Origin: RGIG8745 sp045576655
GTDB lineage: Bacteria > Bacteroidota > Bacteroidia > Bacteroidales > Bacteroidaceae
DNA: 64,000 nucleotides
Reading direction: 5' to 3'
Assembly: GCA_045576655.1 (NCBI GenBank)
Contig: JAZNGW010000032.1
Span: 62,001 to 126,000 of the forward strand
Numbering within the stretch: the stretch's first letter is position 1; the number at the start of each line of letters is the position of its first letter. The notes beneath the pieces were generated by a model. The model was not told the DNA's origin. It saw only the letters and a program-made list of their open reading frames with translations, and searched no databases. Of the stretch, positions 52,307 to 61,328 are shown in pieces. The translations under genes and the position numbers were made by a program.

Positions 52307-54523
52307 CTAAATCCTATTTAGATTTTTGACTCCTTTTACAGTCCGCAGTTTCTTAACAAGTTGGTTAAGCTGGTTTGTGTTCTCTATCATTATCGTAAGC
52401 GTACCTGCAAAAAGTCCGTCTTCGCTTGACTTGATATCTATAGAGCGCAGCATTACATTCTTTTCTTTTGCGATGATTGAAGTGAGGTTGTTTACTATGC
52501 CAATATCATCGTGACCTATAATGCGCAATGTGATGGGGTATTGACTGTTGCCTTTTCCTGCCCAACGTGCAGGTATGACTCTATATCCTAAATTTTCTTT
52601 GAGTCGTTGCGCATTAGGGCAATCGCTGCGATGTATTTTTATGCCTCTGTTTATGGTGACAAATCCGAAAACATCATCTCCATATATAGGGTTGCAACAT
52701 TTTGCAAGTGAATACTCTACGCCTTTTATGTTTTTGTCAATGACGAGGATGTCCTTGTCTTTGTCTGACAAGGCATCGGATTTTGTGTTTGCCACGTAAG
52801 TGTCTGCACTTGCGATAGGTGTGTTAGCAGGGGTTTCATGCTCCTTCTTTAGTGCTTCAACGTAGCGCTCGATAAATGTGTTTACGTCGATGACTTCTTC
52901 TGCGATGGCTTTATAGAATTCTGTAACATGCTTGTAACCTAGTCGGGTGATAAGTCGCATCATTACAGGTTCGTCATACTCGATTTTTTTGTTCTTGAAC
53001 TTACGTTCAATGGTTTCTTTGGCAAATGATGCCGTTTTCATTTCTTGTTCAGAAATTGACTGGCGTATTTTTGTTCTCGCCTTGGTCGTTACGGCGTAAT
53101 TCAGCCAGTCGCGCTTAGGCAGTTGCGATTGGCTTGTAAGTATTTCGACTTGGTCTCCGCTTTGTAGCTTTGTTCGCATAGGCACGTTCTTGCCATTGAC
53201 TTTTCCACCAGAACAATGCGAACCCACGTTTGTGTGTATCTGAAAGGCAAAGTCAAGCACTGTAGCACCTTTGGGCAGTTTGAAAAGATCGCCTTTAGGT
53301 GTGAACACAAAGACTTCGTCACTATATAGGTCAACTTTGAATTGGTTTATTAATTGTTCGTCGGACGAAGCTTGGGTTTCAAGTGCTTGGCGTATATCTC
53401 TAAGCCATTCCTCAAGACGTTCGTTACTTGATTTCACTCCTTTGTATCGCCAATGAGCAGCAAGTCCTTTTTCGGCTATTTCGTCCATCCGCTCAGTGCG
53501 TATCTGTATTTCAACCCATTTACCGTCAGGTCCCATAACCGTTGTGTGCAAACTTTCATATCCGTTGCTTTTAGGCACGGATAACCAATCGCGCAGACGT
53601 TTCGGGTTTGGACGGTACATGTCTGTGACAATGCTGAATACTTGCCAGCAGTCCTGTTTTTCCTTATCTGGTTGAGAGTCAAGTATGATTCTAATTGCAA
53701 AAAGGTCGTATATACCCTCAAACGGACATTTTTGTTTTTGCATTTTTTGCCAAATAGAGTGAATGCTTTTTGTACGTCCTTTCACATGGAAATGAAGTCC
53801 CACCTGTGATAATTTGTCTTCAATAGGAGTGATGAAGTTATGTATATATTCGTCGCGTGTCTTCTTTGTTGCGTTGAGTTTCTCCTTTATCATATAATAT
53901 GCATCGTGCTCAAGGTATTTCAGCGAAAGGTCCTCAAGTTCGGATTTCAGAAGATAAAGACCCAATTTGTGAGCAAGCGGTGCATATAGGCGGCTAGCCT
54001 CAAGAGCGACGTTGCGACGTTCACTTTCAGAACCTTTGTCTTTAATTTGGCGCATCAAGTTTACGCGGTCGGCTATGATTATGAATATTACACGCATGTC
54101 TTCGGCAAAACTCAACAGCAGGTCTCTGAAGTTTTCAGTCTCTATGCTTGGATTCTTTGAGTACAGCTCATTAATCTTTATGAGTCCTTTGATTATTTGC
54201 GCAACTTCCTTGCCAAAGTCCTTTTCCACATCGTCAATTGTAGTACATCCCAACGCAACGCAATCGTGCAAAAGTGTGCCTATTATACTTGCACGACTAA
54301 GTCCTATTTCTTGCGCAGTAATGATGGCTGTCTGAATGTCAAATAAAATAGGATTGAGGTCGAAGGTCCCTCTGTTTAGTATTCCCTTATTGACAGCATC
54401 AAACATTATTACCCTGATCTTCTTGAGGTCATCGATGCTAAGCATTTCAGCCGACATATCCTGAAGTTTAAGGAATGCGTCTACAATGTCTTTACGCTCA
54501 TTTTCAAATATAACAGATTGCAT
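52307..54523 (-). CDS. RelA/SpoT homologue with degenerate hydrolase site
   Basis: 738 residues, (p)ppGpp metabolism. The N-terminal HD domain keeps His86-Asp87 (LLHDCVAL), but the following Glu-Asp is Ala-Leu, the first metal His is absent near residue 65, and the ADRLHNMR-type motif reads ADRVNLMR. The synthetase domain is intact (KGRTKSIHSIWQKM, YDLFAIRI, VPKSNGYESLHTTVMGPDG, EIAEKGLAAHWRYK). TGS (about 395-455) and C-terminal ACT (about 660-738) domains follow. It is likely a synthetase-only Rel. The RxKD/ExDD position reads RLRD, nearer the bifunctional type. Confidence 0.92.
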   Translation of the reverse strand: MQSVIFENERKDIVDAFLKLQDMSAEMLSIDDLKKIRVIMFDAVNKGILNRGTFDLNPILFDIQTAIITAQEIGLSRASIIGTLLHDCVALGCTTIDDVEKDFGKEVAQIIKGLIKINELYSKNPSIETENFRDLLLSFAEDMRVIFIIIADRVNLMRQIKDKGSESERRNVALEASRLYAPLAHKLGLYLLKSELEDLSLKYLEHDAYYMIKEKLNATKKTRDEYIHNFITPIEDKLSQVGLHFHVKGRTKSIHSIWQKMQKQKCPFEGIYDLFAIRIILDSQPDKEKQDCWQVFSIVTDMYRPNPKRLRDWLSVPKSNGYESLHTTVMGPDGKWVEIQIRTERMDEIAEKGLAAHWRYKGVKSSNERLEEWLRDIRQALETQASSDEQLINQFKVDLYSDEVFVFTPKGDLFKLPKGATVLDFAFQIHTNVGSHCSGGKVNGKNVPMRTKLQSGDQVEILTSQSQLPKRDWLNYAVTTKARTKIRQSISEQEMKTASFAKETIERKFKNKKIEYDEPVMMRLITRLGYKHVTEFYKAIAEEVIDVNTFIERYVEALKKEHETPANTPIASADTYVANTKSDALSDKDKDILVIDKNIKGVEYSLAKCCNPIYGDDVFGFVTINRGIKIHRSDCPNAQRLKENLGYRVIPARWAGKGNSQYPITLRIIGHDDIGIVNNLTSIIAKEKNVMLRSIDIKSSEDGLFAGTLTIMIENTNQLNQLVKKLRTVKGVKNLNRI

Positions 54524-54646
54524 GATTTTTCTGATTTTGGTTTTACAAAGTTATTAAATTATCTGTCTAAATATGTTTGGTTAAATAATTATTTGTAATT
54601 TTGAACAACAATAAAAACTTGACGACACTTTTAATATATCAGACAA

Positions 54647-56179
54647 ATGCTTAACCTTACATCTCAAGACAAATCACTTTTAGAGTCAAAAGGAATTTCA
54701 GAAGAGAAATTATGTTATCAATTGAACCAGTTTAAACAAGGATTTCCTTTTTTGAAATTAAACAGAGCCGCCTCACCAGGTAACGGCATAAAAGTATGCA
54801 CTGATGAGGAGTGCGTTGAATATATGACTTTTTGGGATAAGTATCTTTCAGACAATAAAGGCAAGGTCTTGAAGTTTGTACCGGCATCGGGTGCGGCAAG
54901 CCGCATGTTCAAAGACTTGTTTGAGTTTTATGACGGTGATGGAGCGTTGGACTGCAATCCCTTTATGAAGACATTCTTCAGTAACATTCATAAGTTTGCT
55001 TTTTTCAATGAACTAAATGAGGCATGCCTGCTCAATGAAGGTAAGTCAATAGAAGAACTTATTTCTGAAGGTTCCTATAAGACCGTAGTAGGCAATCTGT
55101 TGCAAGATAGAGGATTGGCGTATGGACGTTTGCCTAAAGGTCTTTTGAAGTTTCATTCATATACAAACGATATAAACAGGACGCCACTCGAGGAACATTT
55201 AGTTGAAGGTGCGATATATGCATCCGGAAAATCTGGTAAAGTGAATCTGCATTTCACAGTTAGTCCTGAGCATCGCAATCTGTTTGAGGCATTAGTTAAA
55301 CAATCATTACCAATATATACAGAGAAATATTCTGTCGAATACGATGTCACATTCTCAGAACAAAAGCCTAGTACAGACACGGTTGCCGCAACAATGGATA
55401 ATGAACCGTTTCGCACTGAAGAAGGTAAATTGCTTTTTCGTCCAGGAGGACACGGAGCTTTGATAGAAAATCTTAATGAACTTGATGCAGATATCATATT
55501 CATTAAAAATATTGATAACGTTGTTCCTGATAAGTTGAAGGAATCAACAGTGACCTACAAAAAACTAATTGCAGGAGTACTTGTAAATGTTCAGCAGCAG
55601 ATTTTTGATTATTTGAGATTGCTTGATGAAGGAATATATACTCACGCACAAATTGAAGAAATGATACATTTCGCCCATGATGTGTTATGTTTGCGTAATC
55701 CACAGTTAAAGCATCTTGAAGACTCTGAGTTGGCAATATATCTTCGTAAGAAATTTAACCGTCCAATTCGCGTTTGCGGAATGGTGAAGAATGTTGGTGA
55801 ACCAGGAGGAGGTCCATTCCTTGCATATAACCAAGACGGAACCATATCGCCTCAGATATTGGAAAGTTCACAAATTGATTCAGAAAACACGGACTATGTA
55901 GCAATGTTTAAAGGAGGAACACATTTCAATCCTGTTGACCTTGTATGTGCTGTAAAAGACTATAAAGGCAATAAGTTTGACTTGACTAAGTACGTAGACA
56001 CACTTACAGGATTCATTTCCTATAAGAGCAAGGATGGAAAGGAGCTGAAGGCGTTGGAACTGCCTGGTTTGTGGAATGGAGCAATGTCTGATTGGAATAC
56101 CATTTTTGTAGATGTCGCGCTAGAGACATTCAATCCTGTAAAGACCGTTAATGACCTTTTGAGAGAACAGCACCAATAA
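54647..56179 (+). CDS. DUF4301 family protein
   Basis: 510 residues, cytoplasmic by sequence (no signal peptide). It is recognised by blocks such as VLKFVPASGAASRMFKDLFEF, LLRFHSYTNDINRTPLEEHL-like FHSYTNDINRTPLEEHLVEG and LLFRPGGHGALIENLNELDAD. The last, with VCGMVKNVGEPGGGPF, resembles nucleotidyltransferase-type sugar-nucleotide enzymes in style, so a UTP-dependent uridylyltransferase-like role has some basis, but no reaction is established to my knowledge. First of three genes on the plus strand; a -7-like TAATTTTG lies at 54596-54603. Confidence 0.85.
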   Translation: MLNLTSQDKSLLESKGISEEKLCYQLNQFKQGFPFLKLNRAASPGNGIKVCTDEECVEYMTFWDKYLSDNKGKVLKFVPASGAASRMFKDLFEFYDGDGALDCNPFMKTFFSNIHKFAFFNELNEACLLNEGKSIEELISEGSYKTVVGNLLQDRGLAYGRLPKGLLKFHSYTNDINRTPLEEHLVEGAIYASGKSGKVNLHFTVSPEHRNLFEALVKQSLPIYTEKYSVEYDVTFSEQKPSTDTVAATMDNEPFRTEEGKLLFRPGGHGALIENLNELDADIIFIKNIDNVVPDKLKESTVTYKKLIAGVLVNVQQQIFDYLRLLDEGIYTHAQIEEMIHFAHDVLCLRNPQLKHLEDSELAIYLRKKFNRPIRVCGMVKNVGEPGGGPFLAYNQDGTISPQILESSQIDSENTDYVAMFKGGTHFNPVDLVCAVKDYKGNKFDLTKYVDTLTGFISYKSKDGKELKALELPGLWNGAMSDWNTIFVDVALETFNPVKTVNDLLREQHQ

Positions 56180-56198
56180 CCTAATTACAGTTTTAAAA

Positions 56199-56609
56199 AT
56201 GTTCAACACTCAAAAAATATTTATATGTATGCTATTAGTGATAAATAGCATGCAAATATACGCTCAAGATAAGTTTAAAGGCAATTTTACAAATGATGAG
56301 TTAAAGATAAAATTAGCTTTGAATCTTTATAACGATGATATTCCTGTACCTGGTCTTGAACTTGACTCCTGCTATGGTTATTTGCAAGGCAGTTTGAATG
56401 GTGTGTGGATTATATTGAAGGTTACGTCGGTTGATTCTGACAAAGCCGAAGTACGTGCTGTATCTGAAAGAGGTGGTGATGCACAGGATTTGATATTATC
56501 ATTATCAGACGGCAAAATAGTAGTAAAGCAAATTCAGAGCACTAATATTAAAGGCATCAAGGGGCGAAAATATGTTAAGTTACCTAGAGAGATATTATTT
56601 GAGAAATGA
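56199..56609 (+). CDS. Small secreted protein of unknown function
   Basis: 136 residues with a signal peptide (MFNTQKIFICMLLVINSMQIYAQ). The mature ~113 residues include PVPGLELDSCYGYLQGSLNGVWIILKV and look like a small beta-rich domain; I do not recognise the family. It lies 19 bases after the DUF4301 gene and its stop overlaps the nudC start (ATGA), so all three are probably one operon with coupled translation. Confidence 0.8.
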   Translation: MFNTQKIFICMLLVINSMQIYAQDKFKGNFTNDELKIKLALNLYNDDIPVPGLELDSCYGYLQGSLNGVWIILKVTSVDSDKAEVRAVSERGGDAQDLILSLSDGKIVVKQIQSTNIKGIKGRKYVKLPREILFEK

Positions 56610-57439
56610 TTCCTGCAAATAATAATGATTTGACTGATAATATTAATTCTATTTATTTGTTCATATTTAGAAGTAATTATCTGTTATTAAAGTGTTTAGA
56701 TGACAAGTATGAGGTGCCAATGTCTGATTCTGCGTCTCAGATGTATAATGGTTTTAATTTAATTTGTGTTCCGACTTTTATTGATGGACATGAATGTGGG
56801 GCTATAACTGTGGCGCCTGATTATCAGCCTGGGGAGAACATGTGTTTTGTATCTTTAAGGGATTCGTATCATTGTTTGCCAGAGAAACTTTATCGCGTAG
56901 CAGGTATTGCTTACCAACTTCTATATTGGGAGGAAAATTCTAAGTATTGTTCGGTTTGCGGTTCTTTAATGGAGAGATTGCCCGTTAATGGTAAATGCTG
57001 CCCTAATTGCAAGAAGGAGGTTTGGCCACGCATTAATCCTGCAATAATTGTACTGATAAGACGTAAGGAACTAGGTGAAGCGGAGAAGGTCCTTCTTGTT
57101 AAAGCGCACAATTTTAAAGATGATTTCTATGGCCTTGTTGCCGGTTTTCTTGAGGTAGGGGAGTCTCTTGAAGAGTGTGTTGTGAGAGAAGTTTATGAGG
57201 AGACGCATCTGAAAATCAAAAATCTGAAGTATTTTGGAAGTCAATCGTGGCCTTATCCGAGTGGCATCATGATAGGGTTCATAGCAGATTATGATGGTGG
57301 TGAGATCGTCTTGCAAGAGTCGGAGCTGAAGAGCGCGTCATGGTATAGTAAAGACAACCTTCCAAGAATTCCTGAAAAGTTGTCTATAGCGCGTAAACTT
57401 ATTGATTATTGGGTCGACTCCATGTCGACTAGTTCATGA
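56606..57439 (+). CDS. nudC: NAD+ diphosphatase / Nudix NADH pyrophosphatase
   Basis: 277 residues. It hydrolyses NAD(H) to NMN(H) and AMP and in some bacteria removes NAD caps from RNA. A four-Cys zinc ribbon (CSVCG and CCPNCK, near residues 113-132) is followed by the Nudix box GFLEVGESLEECVVREVYEETHL-type at about 183-205, written here as GFLEVGESLEECVVREV then YEETHL. SQSWPYPSGIM is the NADH-pyrophosphatase specificity motif (usually SQPWPFPxS). Its end overlaps the 3' end of kdsD on the other strand by 11 bases. Confidence 0.93.
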   Translation: MIPANNNDLTDNINSIYLFIFRSNYLLLKCLDDKYEVPMSDSASQMYNGFNLICVPTFIDGHECGAITVAPDYQPGENMCFVSLRDSYHCLPEKLYRVAGIAYQLLYWEENSKYCSVCGSLMERLPVNGKCCPNCKKEVWPRINPAIIVLIRRKELGEAEKVLLVKAHNFKDDFYGLVAGFLEVGESLEECVVREVYEETHLKIKNLKYFGSQSWPYPSGIMIGFIADYDGGEIVLQESELKSASWYSKDNLPRIPEKLSIARKLIDYWVDSMSTSS

Positions 57440-58379
57440 TAGCAAAGTAGTCTACTATACCTATCAAGTTGTTTTCTTTGTTGACAACAAGCAATGAGTG
57501 GATTTTGTGTCGTCGGAACATTGATTGTATTTCAGCTAATTTTGCTTCGGGTGATATGGTTTTTGGTTTTGGGGTCATGATGTCTTTCACTTCGAGGTTG
57601 AAGAAATTTGATTGTGCTTCCTCAACGGCTCGTCGTATATCACCATCTGTGATGATTCCTAGCACCTTGTTGTTCTCCATTACAACTCCCAAACCTAATT
57701 TTCCGTTGCTTATGTATATGATTGCTTCGTTGAGTTTCATCGTAGGTGGTAGGGTCGGGAGGTTATTAGTGTACATAACGTCCTTAACTCGTGTTAGGAG
57801 TTTTCTTCCCAAATTTCCTGCAGGGTGGAACATCGCGAAATCTTTTGCTTTGAATTGTCGTAGTTCCATTAATGCACAAGCCAGTGCGTCGCCCATGGCA
57901 ATTACGGCTGTTGTTGATGATGTCGGTGCAAGGTTAAGAGGACATGCCTCCTTTTTTACTTTTACGAGGATGTGGATGTTGCAATATTGTGCTAGTATTG
58001 AGTTTTTGTCACCTGTCATTGCAATGGTTGGAATGCCGCGTCCTTCAAGGCATGCAAACATCCGTAGGAGTTCATCGGTATTTCCGGAGTTGGAAATGAA
58101 TAGGACAATGTCGTCTTCCATTACCATGCCTAAGTCGCCGTGTAGTGCGTCAAGCGGGTTGATGTAGAACGAAGGTGTACCTGTACTAGCTAATGTGGCT
58201 GCCATTTTTGCGCCTACATGTCCAGATTTGCCTACTCCTGTAATTACTAAATGTCCTTTGCATTTCAAGATTTGCTCTACTGCCTTGTCGAACGATTCAT
58301 CTATTTGTGAACAGAGTCCGAGAATGGCTTCCGATTCGTCCTTTAAACTTCTGATAGCAATATCTCTAATGTCCATCAT
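57429..58379 (-). CDS. kdsD: D-arabinose-5-phosphate isomerase (KpsF/GutQ family)
   Basis: About 316 residues from the Met-Met pair before DIRDIAIRSLKDE; the longer frame overlaps the kdsA region and is rejected. It converts ribulose-5-phosphate to arabinose-5-phosphate, the precursor of Kdo. The SIS domain (about 35-170) has VITGVGKSGHVGAKMAATLASTG-type sequence and LFISNSGNTDELL. Two CBS domains (about 205-315) follow: LGIITDGDIRRA and HSLLVVNKENNLIGIVD. Kdo is assembled next by KdsA, encoded 22 bases upstream in the same operon. Confidence 0.95.
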   Translation of the reverse strand: MMDIRDIAIRSLKDESEAILGLCSQIDESFDKAVEQILKCKGHLVITGVGKSGHVGAKMAATLASTGTPSFYINPLDALHGDLGMVMEDDIVLFISNSGNTDELLRMFACLEGRGIPTIAMTGDKNSILAQYCNIHILVKVKKEACPLNLAPTSSTTAVIAMGDALACALMELRQFKAKDFAMFHPAGNLGRKLLTRVKDVMYTNNLPTLPPTMKLNEAIIYISNGKLGLGVVMENNKVLGIITDGDIRRAVEEAQSNFFNLEVKDIMTPKPKTISPEAKLAEIQSMFRRHKIHSLLVVNKENNLIGIVDYFAIMN

Positions 58380-58401
58380 TACTACCTTTTTCTTTGTAAG
58401 A

Positions 58402-59157
58402 TTATAATAGTGACTTAATAACGTTTTCAAATTGGTCTAGTGCAAGCATGTTTGGTCCGTCGCTAAGCGCGTTGTCTGGGTCGGGATGAACTTCGAAGAA
58501 GTATCCGTTGGCACCAAATGCCTTTGCCGCAAGTGCCATTGCGGGGATGAATTCACGGTTTCCTCCCGTTGCGCCTCCTGCTGAACCAGGCCTTTGCACG
58601 CAATGTGTACAATCCATCACTACGGTGTCGGTAATCTTCTTCATGTCTGGAATGTTGCGGAAATCTACAACTAGGTTGTTGTATCCGTACATGTTTCCGC
58701 GTTCAGTAAGCCAAACATTCTTGTTTCCGCTTTCGCGCACTTTTTGTACAGGGTACATCATGTCCTGTCCTGAAAGGAATTGGGCTTTCTTTATGTTGAC
58801 GGTTTTGCCAGTCTTTGCAGCTGCTACTAGCAGGTCAGTCTGACGACAAAGGAATGCTGGTATCTGAATGACATCTACCACTTCGCCCACAGGTTGTGCT
58901 TGAAAGCTTTCGTGTATGTCTGTAATGAGTCTTAACCCGTATTTGTCCTTTATGTCTGCAAGCATCTGAAGTCCTTTCTCCATACCAGGACCTCTATATG
59001 ATTTTATAGACGTGCGGTTAGCTTTGTCGAACGATGCCTTGAAAATAATGTCTATGCCGTACATTGCATTAAGCCTGCATAGTTCTTGGGCTACGGTTTC
59101 AAGTATATCTTTGTTTTCTATCACACATGGCCCTGCCATGAATTTTATGTCTTTCAT
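58402..59157 (-). CDS. kdsA: 3-deoxy-8-phosphooctulonate synthase (Kdo-8-P synthase)
   Basis: Condenses arabinose-5-phosphate with phosphoenolpyruvate to Kdo-8-phosphate for lipopolysaccharide. 251 residues from MKDIKFMAGPCVIENKD. Conserved blocks: FKASFDKANRTS, SYRGPGMEKGL, TDIHES, IQIPAFLCRQTDLL and MDCTHCVQRPG. FMAGPCVIE with VMDCTHC suggests Cys may take part in metal binding, but metal dependence is not determined. Substrate comes from KdsD, next gene. Confidence 0.96.
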   Translation of the reverse strand: MKDIKFMAGPCVIENKDILETVAQELCRLNAMYGIDIIFKASFDKANRTSIKSYRGPGMEKGLQMLADIKDKYGLRLITDIHESFQAQPVGEVVDVIQIPAFLCRQTDLLVAAAKTGKTVNIKKAQFLSGQDMMYPVQKVRESGNKNVWLTERGNMYGYNNLVVDFRNIPDMKKITDTVVMDCTHCVQRPGSAGGATGGNREFIPAMALAAKAFGANGYFFEVHPDPDNALSDGPNMLALDQFENVIKSLL

Positions 59158-59164
59158 ATTATTT

Positions 59165-59779
59165 CTATCTAGTTTGTTTTGTTGACGCAATTGTCAATAC
59201 GAAGTGTTCGTTTGCTCGAAATGATATTTTGTAATCGATGCCTTCGTGCAGTATAAAGAACTCCCCGTAATCCGAATCTTCTAGTTCTTTGACTCTAAGG
59301 TCCTTTTTGAAGTCTAACCCTTCAATCTGAAGTAGTTTGTACATTGACTCTTTAGCAGACCATATCAGAAGCATCTTTGTGAGGGTGTCTCCTGGTTCAC
59401 ATTCGTTGATGAAGCGGTCTTTGACGCGTTCCACTTTATTCGCCACCCGTTCAATGTCTATTCCCACCCTGTGGGTTTCTGATAACGCAATGCACACATA
59501 CCCAGTGGTATGTGAGATGCTTATATCTTTATTGCAATCTTTTAGGTAGGGCGCTCCATTGTCCTTGTAGGCTATCTTTACATTCTTTCCCATGAGGTGG
59601 TATAAAAGCACTCTCACGGCAATCCATTCTTTTATGCGGGTTTCAGATTTAAAGCTGTTTCCCGCTTCCTTGTATGTGGCGTCTCCGTTAGGGATGAGTC
59701 CGATAAGTTGTTCCAATGATTCGGTCACATGCCAGACTGCGTATCTAATGCCTCTATTTTCGTTATCCGACAAAAGCAT
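59165..59779 (-). CDS. 4'-phosphopantetheinyl transferase superfamily protein
   Basis: 204 residues, Sfp-like length rather than the short AcpS. It transfers phosphopantetheine from CoA to a carrier protein. The magnesium-binding core is VGIDIERVAN near residue 108 and WSAKESMYKLL near residue 148. Only 2 bases separate it from ssb and 7 from kdsA, so it is within one operon. The substrate (fatty-acid ACP or another carrier) is not evident. Confidence 0.9.
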   Translation of the reverse strand: MLLSDNENRGIRYAVWHVTESLEQLIGLIPNGDATYKEAGNSFKSETRIKEWIAVRVLLYHLMGKNVKIAYKDNGAPYLKDCNKDISISHTTGYVCIALSETHRVGIDIERVANKVERVKDRFINECEPGDTLTKMLLIWSAKESMYKLLQIEGLDFKKDLRVKELEDSDYGEFFILHEGIDYKISFRANEHFVLTIASTKQTR

Positions 59780-59781
59780 TT

Positions 59782-60183
59782 TTAGAATGGAGGGGTTTCT
59801 TCTGGTTTCTCTTGAGCTGGTGTTGTTGATGCAGGCGCTCCTTGTTGCTGGCGTGGAGAAAGGAGTTCTATGTTCTCGGTCATGATTTCCACAACGTAGC
59901 GGCGCACGCCTTGTTTGTCGTCATAGCTTCGACTCTGTATCTTACCTTCTACATATAGTTTGTCGCCTTTGTGTACATATTTTTCAACCACTTCAGCCTG
60001 TTTTCTCCATACTACGATATTGTGCCATTCAGTGCGGTCAGGGACTTGGGTGCCGTTCTGCATAGTATATCCTCTTTCTGTTGTTGCCAGACTGAATGTT
60101 GCTACGCATACACCTGTGTCAAGGTATCTTACTATGGGTTCTTGGCCAACATTGCCAATGAGCATTACTTTGTTTAGTGACAT
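59782..60183 (-). CDS. ssb: Single-stranded DNA-binding protein
   Basis: 133 residues. The OB fold spans about residues 1-105 (MSLNKVMLIGNVGQEPIVRYL, with the WHNIVVWRKQAEV strand), followed by a short Gln/Pro-rich tail. The acidic C-terminal tip, which recruits repair and replication proteins, is EETPPF; classical tips end DIPF, so this is a variant. Bacteroidales often encode more than one SSB, so this need not be the main copy. Confidence 0.93.
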   Translation of the reverse strand: MSLNKVMLIGNVGQEPIVRYLDTGVCVATFSLATTERGYTMQNGTQVPDRTEWHNIVVWRKQAEVVEKYVHKGDKLYVEGKIQSRSYDDKQGVRRYVVEIMTENIELLSPRQQQGAPASTTPAQEKPEETPPF

Positions 60184-60236
60184 ATGGATTTGAGTTTTTT
60201 ATATTTCTGTCTGTTATGGATATTCTGAGTTTTGGG

Positions 60237-61313
60237 CTATTCTGATAAACTTTTCCCCATCATTATGGCATCAAGAATTACCATTGCCGCCATGGCTTCG
60301 ACGATTGGTACGGCGCGAGGCACTACGCATGGGTCGTGGCGTCCTTTTGCTTTCAGCGTGGTTGCATTGCCGTTCTTGTCCACAGTTGCCTGCTCTCTCA
60401 GGAGGGTTGCCACAGGTTTGAACGCCACTTTGAAGAATATGTCCTGTCCGTTGCTTATGCCTCCTTGTATGCCTCCGCTATGGTTGGTTAGTGTCTCTAT
60501 TTTACCGTCTTTGCTTGTGAACAGGTCGTTCAGTTCTGAGCCCTTTTTACGGGCGGAGTCAAATCCGTCACCATATTCAAAGCCTTTTGCCGCATTGATT
60601 GACATCATCGCGCCCGCCAGCATGCTTTGCAACTTGCTGAATGCAGGTTCGCCAAGTCCTACAGGGCATCCTCTAATCACGCAACTCACCATACCTCCAA
60701 TGGTGTCGCCTTCTGCCTTTATGTTTTCGATTAGGACTTCCATAACTTTTGCAATTTCGTTGTCGGGACATCTTACGGCGTTTGTTTCGACTATAGCAAG
60801 GTCGTAATTGGTGTAGTCCTTTTCAAGGCTGATTTCACCTACTTGAGAAGTGAAAGCGTTAATTGTTATGCCATATTTCTTTAGTGCAAGTTTGGCAAAT
60901 GCTCCGCTTACGCATCGCGCTACGGTTTCACGGGCAGATGAACGTCCTCCGCCTCTGTAGTCGCGTATGCCGTATTTCAGTTCGTATGTATAGTCGGCAT
61001 GTGACGGACGGTATACGTTCCTTATGTTTTCATAGTCGCTGGAATGTTGGTCGGAGTTTTTCACTACAAATCCAATAGGGCAGCCTGTAGTCTTGCCTTC
61101 GAACACACCCGACAGGATCTCCACTTTGTCTGCCTCGTTGCGTCCTGTAGTTATCTTGCTTTGTCCTGGGCGCCTTCTGTTAAGTTCGGCCTGGATGAAG
61201 TCTGTGTCTACACTTATGCCAGCTGGAAATCCGTCAATAACTCCGCCAATGGCAGGACCATGACTCTCGCCATAGGTTGTCAGCGTCAGTATGTTTCCGA
61301 ATACGTTTCGCAT
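60237..61313 (-). CDS. aroC: Chorismate synthase
   Basis: 358 residues. It converts EPSP to chorismate using reduced FMN, the last common step to aromatic amino acids and folate. Conserved blocks: TYGESHGPAIGGVIDG at the N-terminus, RRRPGQSKITTGRNEAD, the flavin-site region YRGGGRSSARETVARC and NHSGGIQGGISNGQDI. The gene is between slyD (15 bases upstream) and ssb (53 bases downstream), on the same strand. Confidence 0.97.
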   Translation of the reverse strand: MRNVFGNILTLTTYGESHGPAIGGVIDGFPAGISVDTDFIQAELNRRRPGQSKITTGRNEADKVEILSGVFEGKTTGCPIGFVVKNSDQHSSDYENIRNVYRPSHADYTYELKYGIRDYRGGGRSSARETVARCVSGAFAKLALKKYGITINAFTSQVGEISLEKDYTNYDLAIVETNAVRCPDNEIAKVMEVLIENIKAEGDTIGGMVSCVIRGCPVGLGEPAFSKLQSMLAGAMMSINAAKGFEYGDGFDSARKKGSELNDLFTSKDGKIETLTNHSGGIQGGISNGQDIFFKVAFKPVATLLREQATVDKNGNATTLKAKGRHDPCVVPRAVPIVEAMAAMVILDAIMMGKSLSE

Positions 61314-61328
61314 ATGTAAGGATTAGAT

